From Gymnopus androsaceus JB14 (lineage: Eukaryota > Basidiomycota > Agaricomycetes > Agaricales > Omphalotaceae): a DNA stretch of 64,000 bases. Each line of letters opens with the position of its first letter. Within the stretch, counting starts at the first letter, position 1. The stretch covers positions 62,001 through 126,000 of the forward strand of contig ML769569.1 of assembly GCA_009733575.1 (NCBI GenBank). The letters run 5' to 3'. The notes beneath the pieces were generated by a model, which made no database searches, was not told the DNA's origin, and was given only the letters and a program-made list of their open reading frames with translations. This document shows positions 56,355-64,000 of this stretch, piece after piece. The translations under genes were made by a program, and so were the position numbers.

Positions 56355-58972
56355 ATGAGTTCGATGCAGGTGTATTTTTTTACTCCCTGCTATCATCGTG
56401 CTCCGCAAGATTGTCGAATTTTCGGAATTTAATGCGTCGAAAACTTGGACTAATGATAAACGAAAATTTTACGAAGTGAGTTTTCGGTTTTAATCTCAGA
56501 TGTCTGCAGATATTTAGCACATTTTTAAGGTATTTTCGGATACGACCGCTTCCTTCAACCCCAACCGATCCATCCATCGCCAAAATGTTGATACTTCCAG
56601 TCGCATCCCCGACATTATCAGGCATCCCGATAGCGGAGGATATACTGAACATTCCTTCCCGTTCAACACTTCGGACATGCAGAGCCTCCAATGTCACGTT
56701 CATTCGTTCTTCGTCACGGCTAACGCGTACCTCCGTATGCGCAAGCTTAATCCGCAAAAGCGTGACCGTATGATGAAGGACAACGAAGCTCTCCAACTCG
56801 TTTGGAAAATCGGCAATATCTGGCTTCAGCCCGTGCCAGCATCGTTCAAAGATACAAAAAAGGGCGGTGCAAATGCCATGAGGGATCCGGAGAAGGATAG
56901 TGTCTCGTTTCTTGCGGATACTGATAATCAGGGCAAAGTCAAGTATCAGAAGAACCTCCTTCTATCAACACCTCATGGTTTGGGCGGACGAAAGAAGGTC
57001 GTTCGAGCATGTATTTTCGAAACCTTCCCTCGAAGGTACCCCGGAGGCGCAGCATGACGTCGAGATGGCGGATGCGCAACCAGAACTACCTCGACACCGG
57101 ACCCGGTCGGCAACTATGTCGCAGTGGAATCGGACTGAGGACATCTCTTTCGTTCCAGCCACGTCTAGGATGCGTACCCGTGGCTACGATGCTTCAGAGT
57201 CGCCTGCTGCGAAGAAGCAGAAGTTGGCCTTGCCTATATCTCCACCTTCACCTCGTTCACTTCGAGGGAAGAAATCCCTGCAGCGCACCCACTTGGAACC
57301 TGCCACTCAATCGTATCCAACATCTCTCGAAATCGAGGTAGAGGACGGAACGAACTTGCTTATGGACTTTATATCCTCGCAAATAACGATCTTGCGCAAG
57401 GACCCAAGGTGCTCTTTGAGCGCTAATGCAGATTACTCGGATGGCGATATTGCGAACATTGCATTTGAGGTGCTCGAGCGCCAAATTGCTGACGAGGATG
57501 CGAAACTTGCTGTGAGTCCGAAGGTTCGTCCAAAATTTCTACATCCACACCGCCTAAACCATCGTCTGTACAGACCGCTACTTCTCCTTCTCGCCCTCGC
57601 TCATCAACTCTAAGACTGTCTCATATCGAGATCCCAAGGCTTGGGCCCTTATCGACTTCGCAAACCCAAAAGAAGGATTTGAAAGGAAACTCTCGGAACA
57701 GCCGTAGTATGACGGTTGATTCACAGACTTCGAAATGTCTCCCGTCCCTCTTCCTGCTTCGTTTCAGAGGGGAAAGTCGGTCTCTCCGGATATGCCGAAG
57801 GTTCCATTGTCGTCCAGGAAGCCCATAGTACGTCCGACCTCGAAATCTAAATGTGGAAGGTTTTCGAGAGCGCTGTCTACTCCCCCTGTATTGAGATTCT
57901 CGTCATCCGCCTTGATGACCAGGTTCTCGACGAAGAATGTGATGCGGGATTCTGAGGAAGAGACTAGTTATCGCAGGATCAAATCCAGCCCGTCTACGCT
58001 CGACATCACATTCAAGTCTCCTTCAAAATCCATCAGCGCAAAGGCACCTATCTCACTTCCATCCCTACGGTAACTAAAGACGATGGTACGACGTTCCTTC
58101 GCGCCGGACAGCAGGCAATTCTCAAGGCTCTAGCAGATGAATTCGGGTTATCTGTGGATGTTTCTGGTGTTTATAGCGAACCAGAGGACTTGGACGGATT
58201 CTGTCTAAATTATCCTGTCCAGTAGAGGCCTCTCCGACAGATTCCAAGATGTCCCGTTCACCGAAGGATTCATTTTCCTCCGCTACATCTAAACCAGCAG
58301 CTGTTAGAGTAAGATCCGTACGTGCGCTACCTTATGCTTTGACTTTTCCTTCTAATCAACGAAGGCGTCGTTTTCGTCGCTGGTCTTGAGAGATTCGCAC
58401 GAAGATGTAGGAGTTCACATTTCATATATGTACTTCCGCTCACGCTGCTTACAAATAACTATCTAGTTCGTAGGATATAGGCAGTAGCTCGGTACAGCCT
58501 CACCTCAGTTGATCTATCGCTGTTCAACTGAGGTGAGTACTTATTACTTCATAACTCATACATACTGACAGTAGTTACTTTGTTTAACAGCAGCTCGAGC
58601 CTTCTTGTCTGCGCCGCACGGCCAAGGCCGACCAGAAGTTATCCGGTGTCCTCTTCCTCACCGTCCGATAGTGGGGATAATGACGCAGATGGTTCTGAGT
58701 CTAACGAGGTTCCGGAGTGGAAGGAGAGGAGATTGAAGCAGAATCAGCTGCGCGGAAGTGACATAGTTCGGGCTGGGAGCTCGGCGACGTCTCTCAAACA
58801 CAAATCTCCGTCTTCTCGCGTCTCCAAACGGTCCTCATCCACAAAATCCAAAAAGGACGTGGGTCTCGGTGAACAGGGATCAAATGAACCTTCTGGTTCG
58901 AGTTCCGTTCCAGAGAGTCGTTTGGACTCTCTGACGAGATCCATTGAGCTGATATTGCGTAGTGGTAGATAG
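56355..58972 (+). CDS. Hypothetical disordered protein, multi-exon
   Basis: A spliced model starts MSSMQ (56355) and uses exons 56355-56369, 56410-56475, 56530-56977, 57036-57511 and 57574 on, with GT-AG introns of 40, 54, 58 and 62 bp. The folded-looking part is HSFFVTANAYLRMRKLNPQK and NEALQLVWKIGNIWLQPV; then Ser/Pro/Arg-rich low complexity follows. I recognise no family. The model needs a frame change near 57735 to reach SPVPLPASFQRGKSVSPDMP, and the Ser-rich frame at 58580-58972 (ending TRSIELILRSGR) is probably its last exon. The ATG is chosen because the frame closes upstream. Confidence 0.45.
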
Positions 58973-59476
58973 TTATAATGCTCGGAGGTTAAAAGAGGAA
59001 GCGTAGTGTTAAAATAGCTTTGTATTTTGGACTTATTAAAACAAAATAGAGTAGAGGAACGTTCTGTCGAAGTAGTTGGGAAATCAGATCAGTCGAGTCC
59101 GTGCTGCAGTAAACTCATGGTTCCGAGCCATTACCATGCGTTCTACGCAGACATCGACCGAAGCTTCAAGCATACTCCCTAAGCCATCTGTGGTCATACA
59201 GCACCTCTCCATGAGGCCCAATTGTGTAGCCTATTTTCGCTACATTTTTGAAATGCATTCTGGAATCCAATGATGTTGCCCGCAAGTTGCCGTCGACCAC
59301 GTCCCAGTAAATTCTCATTCTAAGCATTGTCCAAAAACCTAGTTATGATGTGTTACGAGTGTTCACTATATACTCTACAGTTAGTAGATATTCCCATGTA
59401 TGTCCAGTCAATATATCTGATTGATTGCACCTTCTCTTCGAAGTGCTCGAGTACTAGTTCCAGGCTTGCCGGCCTT
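58973..59476. other. Intergenic between convergent genes
   Basis: Both neighbours end towards this stretch. I see no gene, only the likely 3' flanks. Confidence 0.4.
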
Positions 59477-60500
59477 CTAGATTCTGCCTTCCCAAACTTT
59501 CTTCATCTTCGTCGGCTTTGGGGGTACTATCTCCATCTGCACCCTCTTCAGTGCTCGATAAATTTTCTCATCGTAATCCACCATTTGAAGTGCCACGCAC
59601 TCGACCCGCAACGTTCCAGACTTATACATGTTACAAAGCTGGTCGTGAAAAGGGAATCCTCGAGGTTGGATGGGAGGCGTGGTAATGAACGCTATATTCT
59701 TAGAAGACTAAAACAAAGTCAAGTAGAATCAGAGAGCAATAAAGATGTCCTCACCACATACGGTGGAAGATCCAATACCTGCGGAGCCAAATGCAGTAAC
59801 GAATGCATCTTGTAGCGTCCTGCATAGACCAACCCATCCTTCCGTTTAAGAAACAGCTCTCTCGTTGCTCCGTAGAGCGGTACAAATCGCGAGCAAACTC
59901 TGTGGGTGGAATTCGGGATTGCTTGTACAAGTGGTCCAAACGCTAGCAGATGCTGAGCACCCGTGACCGTCTTGTGGGTGCAGCCTGGGAAGTAAAATAT
60001 TTGTTCATAGTCCCTAATGGAATAAATGAGCCTAAGGTTCAGTCCTGATAATAGCTTTTCTTACCACATTCGTTGAGGGATCTGAATTAAAGCAGACAGA
60101 TAAAGGCGTCAGTAGGTCACCGAAAGATGCACAAAGCCTCATGTAAAAAGACATACCAATGGACGGTGGTAATACATACTTCCATTGACATCGACGATCC
60201 ACTGCTAGTGGTGCTACTGAAGCTAGATTGCCGAGAGTAGCTCGGAGCCTCACTAGCGCTATCGTATTCGGTACTCGTATCATCTTCCCATTCGCAATGA
60301 GTCTATAAAGTTTCATAAATCGTGGGTCGGTACTCTTTACCCGGGATGATAATCTCCGAAGTTATAACGAATCGGGGCCTGCCTGCACCTGCCAAATGCT
60401 TTCCTTGGTCAAGGACGATAACTTTTGCTTCCCAATCCCTGATGTGCTCGAAACTGAAAAGCTAAAACTGGTTCCATTTATCGTTGAGTGAAACTTTGCT
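59477..60500 (-). CDS. Conserved fungal protein of unknown function, spliced
   Basis: The last two exons are clear: 59755-59984 reads HKTVTGAQHLLAFGPLVQAI, RFVPLYGATRELFLKRKDGL and YAGRYKMHSLLHLAPQV, and 59477-59707 reads IAFITTPPIQPRGFPFHDQL, LRVECVALQMVDYDEKIYRA and ends KVWEGRI. The 47-bp intron 59708-59754 is GT-AG and keeps phase. VRELF/GxYK and CVALQxxxYDxxLY patterns recur in Agaricomycete hypothetical proteins; function is unknown. Upstream exons (LDQGKHLAGAGRPRFVITSE, then a Ser-rich stretch) lie between 60170 and 60480, but small exons and frame choices there are unresolved, so the 5' end is approximate. Confidence 0.55.
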
Positions 60501-60521
60501 CCTTTACCACTCGAGGAAGTA

Positions 60522-61182
60522 ATTCACGTACCAAACGTATCTCGATTCCGATTCGCAGCCGTCCCTCCACGCAGACAACATAACCAATGCAGCAGACACG
60601 AACACCTGGCGCTACCTCCCTATCGGCCCCTTCACGTCTGCACAGGACTTCATCGAACGATACTACGAGGCCCGTGTACGCCCAAACAGCGGCTATACTG
60701 TCTTTGTTGGCCTCGACAAGACAAGGCTGAGCTCGAACGGCGATCCAATCATAGCAGGGATGACGGGGTACATACACACCAGCCGAGATGAGCTCCGTAC
60801 TGAGCTCATGGTGTTGGTGTTGCCAAAATTCCAGCATACACACGTAGCATCGCATATGATTGGCCTTCTCTTGCGGTATGCCCTGAATCTTCCAACGGAC
60901 CCAGAAAGAGGATTAGGTCTTCGGAGGGTGCAATGGGAAACAAATGCGAAGAACAAAAGTAGCATTGGGCTAGCGATGAAAATGGGTTTGAGGATGGAGG
61001 GTTTGAAGCGATGGGCAGGGGTTCTTCAGCCTGGGAAGGAGGATGGGAGTAATGGGCATTCGACGAGGCAGGGAGATCCAAGGGAGGGACAACGCGGGAG
61101 CGATACGGCGTGTTTGGCAATATGTTGGGACGAGTGGGAAGAAGGAGGAAAGAAGAGGGTTGAAGAAATCCTAATGCGATAG
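60522..61182 (+). CDS. GNAT-family N-acetyltransferase (RimJ/RimL type)
   Basis: The frame reads TWRYLPIGPFTSAQDFIERY, PIIAGMTGYIHTSRDEL, VLPKFQHTHVASHMIGLLLR, GLGLRRVQWETNAKNKSS and MGLRMEGLKRWAGVL. These are the strands and helices of the fungal RimJ/RimL-like GNAT fold; the QHTHVASHMIGLLL segment is the acetyl-CoA pyrophosphate-binding helix region and NAKNKSSIGLAMKMGLRMEG the C-terminal motif. The substrate is unknown. The frame is open from about 60522 without an ATG before the domain starts, so an upstream first exon is expected. The internal ATG at 60760 would remove the first strands and is unlikely to be the start. Confidence 0.75.
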
Positions 61183-62596
61183 ACGATTGTACCGCTGCGC
61201 CCATAGTAAGTTGTTGGATGTCCTGTAAAGCATATAAATCTTGAAATAGAGGATCTTTTCTCCTGAAGTTTGAACAATATAGTGTCTAATGATTGATGTA
61301 GCCTGATTCTAGCAAGACATCGTTTGGATATAAGCTTATGCATTGAAAGTTGACTTTTGAATGACTTATCTTGAGACACTTTGACCGAAGAGTTCGACAT
61401 AATCTGCACGAATCCAGCGCGGAATATTCTAACCATTCAAGACAGCTGAATGCTGCATTAATTAGCGTTGATAGGTCTACGTCAAAAGTGAGTTGCGTGG
61501 AGTGAAAGTCGTGAAAGCGCCGACAGATTTAGCCGAAATGGTTTGCCAGCTGAAAAAGAGGTCGAAGGCATAATTCGGCCAAGTCTTTATGTGAGAAACG
61601 AGGCAGGGTGAGCAAAGAGAACATGGCGGTTCGAAAAAATGACAAGATTAAGAACACGTGTTTCGTAATTCCAGCTTTGACCGTAACAACTTGAACCACC
61701 AAATCGTCATTCCTCTAACCTCCAACTATTCAGACGGATGTGCACGTCGGAAGACTCGAGTTCGCGCGCTTCAGGCGTTAAGCGCTAATACTCAGAATCC
61801 GGACTCACGGGAAATCCTTCTTTGCAACTACCGTCATGCTAGCGCTGCAGCTGCCAGCTCATTCCTTCTCACTTCCTTTCCCTTCAGCGCTCTCTCCGCT
61901 CGACAAGGTACATCCGAAATCCCAGGTTCAGATTCTTTAATTTATCATGCCACGCTCACCGAGTTCCCACCGATTGCTATTGCACCGAGCTGTCTTGCAA
62001 TTCGATGATAACCGTAACTATAGAGCCAGAAGCTATCGAAGGAGAAAAGAAAATCTCTTAGATTGCACTGCAGTAGCACTGGTTTGTCTTGTCATCGCTA
62101 CGTCCTGAACCTTTGGCTAATTCTTTTTTCTTTAGAATCCACGAGTTATAGTACACGAATCTTGACCGCATTTGGCGACAGAAAAAAACCTCCTACTTTT
62201 CTCAATTAGAGTACGGAACGTCACGCACTGCAGAGACATCAGTTAGCAATCGGGATTGGTTGGCGTTTGCCGTGACCTCCCTACCTCTACTTCTCGCTTC
62301 AAGTTCCACGAAGAAATTCACTTTTCAAAGTATCAGCTAACGTTCACTTCTACTTCTACCTTCGTCTCTATCATTTCTGTCCTTAACCTTGATCATCGAC
62401 TACTCGACTGCTTAGTCCAAACCAGAGCCAATTTCCTCATTCCTTACGAGTACGACACGCTTGTCAAGGATTTCTCATTCATTGGAGTCGTGCGAGAGCG
62501 ATTGCCAATCGTCTCATTCCATTCCTAGTACTTGTACAAATAAGTGAACTATTATTGCAATTGCTCCAAATCTACTACAATCTTCCAAACTGTTCC
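61183..62596. other. No supported gene
   Basis: Open frames at 61658-62008 and 62256-62528 have no recognised domain or splice support. The stretch otherwise looks like intergenic DNA. Confidence 0.3.
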
Positions 62597-63128
62597 CTAC
62601 TTGCTGCCCACGTATCTAAATAATGCTGCTCTTTGTTCCTTCTCTGCCAGAAATAACAAAAAGTCAAGCAAGACATCCTCTCTGTCTTTATCCTCCTGGG
62701 TCATTCTCTTATCTGCCCCCCGATGCTCCCGACGTTTCCTAACAAAATCTGGAACAACATAGTAGGCTTTTGGGATAGTACCTAGTCTGAGTATGTTCTG
62801 GAAACGGGCTTCTATAGTGCATTCTTCATCTGGAACATCTTTGAGAATACCACCTAAGTACAGGGTAAGAGGATATTCATGCCAAGGACTGAGAATCGTG
62901 TCTCTCACCAGGGTAATCTGTGGTATTTACCGTATACCGTGGATCGAGTGCATGACACATAGGCCCCCCAGCCTGCAGATCCTCTCCAATGTCCACAGCT
63001 TCATCTGGAATTTCGTCTTCTGGACCAGTGGCATCGACAAGCTCGGTATATCGTTTGGCATGATCATCATTCATATCTTTGAAGCACTTTGTTGCAAGGA
63101 GCACAATTTCTGTAGCTGGGAGCTCCAA
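62597..63128 (-). CDS. Hypothetical conserved protein, two or more exons
   Basis: Exons 62938-63128 and 62597-62888, joined across a 49-bp GT-AG intron (62889-62937), give one frame: ELPATEIVLLATKCFKDMND, then GGPMCHALDPR joined to PWHEYPLTLYLGGILKDVPD, LGTIPKAYYVVPDFVRKRRE and VLLDFLLFLAEKEQRAALFR. The protein is acidic and helical, with no domain I can name. A further 5' exon is possible because the frame is open above the chosen ATG to an AG near 63145. Confidence 0.5.
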
Positions 63129-64000
63129 CTCCTGCCCTTTGGCTCATGGCTGAAAGCTGGCATTGGAGTCGACATGGGGGCATGCAGAATACACGGAAGA
63201 TCCTGGGCTTAATAACAGAAACGAGAGGCTCCTACTATGTCACACATGTATCTCCAAAACTCCTCAACAGCGCTCAATGCTCAGCAGATGACACCGGTAT
63301 TGCCGATGTCTGTACATAATTGTAACAGCTTTGTACCATACGCTTCACAACAAACTTCAATCAGAATTGCATTGAAGTTTCTCAGCACTGAAGTTACTTG
63401 CTATGCGATCATATTGTTTTTATTTTATTCAATGATAAGTAGTATACTTACTATGGTGAGATTTCATCGCCAAATTGGCAGTGTAAGACTTGATTACATT
63501 TGGGAGGTGAGCGCCAACCTAATAGAACCGGGAACAGCATAAATCATTAGTGTACTTGTAAACATGTGGAAGGGGCTGACAAGGGGCTGATTCAGAATTG
63601 ATAACGGAACAACAGCATTTGCAACAGCGAGAACTCAGTGAACCCCGAGAACGGGCGCTGGCATCAACAAAACCTGGAAGTTCGCCAATACATTCTGGAG
63701 CAAGGGTCAACTTGATGCCTTGAAGATACACCAGCTACTTTTTTTCACTATCTTTCACACACAATTCACACAGATCTCAAAATTCATGTTGCGGTAAGCA
63801 AAATGAGAGTCGTGTGTATTTTGAGCTCGTGACATTGTATTGAACTTCGCCCCTCCCTTTAACACTCCCATAGCCATCATCCTGTCCTCAATGCGCCGAC
63901 ATCTTCAATTATGCGTCAAACGCTTCAAGGCTTTACCTCAAGTTTTCAATGTCAATATTTCCTTCGCATGTCTTAGTCATTAGACTCTGGAGCCAAGCAC
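63129..64000. other. No supported gene at the window end
   Basis: Short frames only. The edge of the window may cut a neighbouring gene. Confidence 0.3.

Overview
The window looks like nuclear DNA of a mushroom-forming basidiomycete (Agaricomycetes). The signs are coding exons split by introns of about 45-60 bp, an F-box protein of the kind that multiplies in these fungi, a NACHT-ankyrin NLR-like receptor, a Tad-type LINE, a Ty3 remnant, a pogo-type transposase and many short inverted-repeat elements. The species cannot be named from sequence alone.

Layout. 0-6.4 kb is ordinary gene space: a 2EXR-like gene, an intact F-box gene, a three-exon T5orf172/GIY-YIG-like gene and a tRNA-Ser-like gene. 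6.5-8.7 kb is satellite and TIR-remnant DNA built on the palindrome GGGCAGCTGCCC and on CCTAGG-rich repeats. 8.8-12.6 kb is a decayed multicopy-type gene running into a truncated Ty3 retrotransposon. 12.6-16.9 kb is a 4.3 kb inverted-repeat element. 16.9-26.7 kb is a Tad-like LINE on the minus strand whose RNase H domain is split by a 3.9 kb foldback element, itself carrying nested MITEs. 26.7-31.9 kb is satellite DNA with a 2.29 kb direct tandem duplication. 31.9-41.5 kb is an island of SINE-like units, MITEs with clear target-site duplications, broken pieces of host genes (CLF1 and ORC4 homologs) and a 1.2 kb member of the same inverted-repeat family. 41.8-46.5 kb is the NACHT-ankyrin gene. 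46.5-50.2 kb has little that can be assigned. 50.3-56.2 kb is an element with TGTCGGAAAAATGGGAC ends that hosts a nested 3.2 kb pogo-type element. 56.3-64 kb returns to gene space: a disordered unknown protein, a conserved unknown protein, a GNAT acetyltransferase and another unknown protein.

The main result of the hunt is a family of large non-autonomous inverted-repeat elements (12580-16862, 17545-21417, 39520-40702). They share related termini: paired copies of TTTTGCAAAAGATCCCGATAACTT-like sequence. Two of the three have exact boundaries proven by target-site duplications, and removing either one restores an open reading frame across the insertion site. The genes in the window do not form a pathway. 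The region is best read as normal gene space flanking a nested transposon island.
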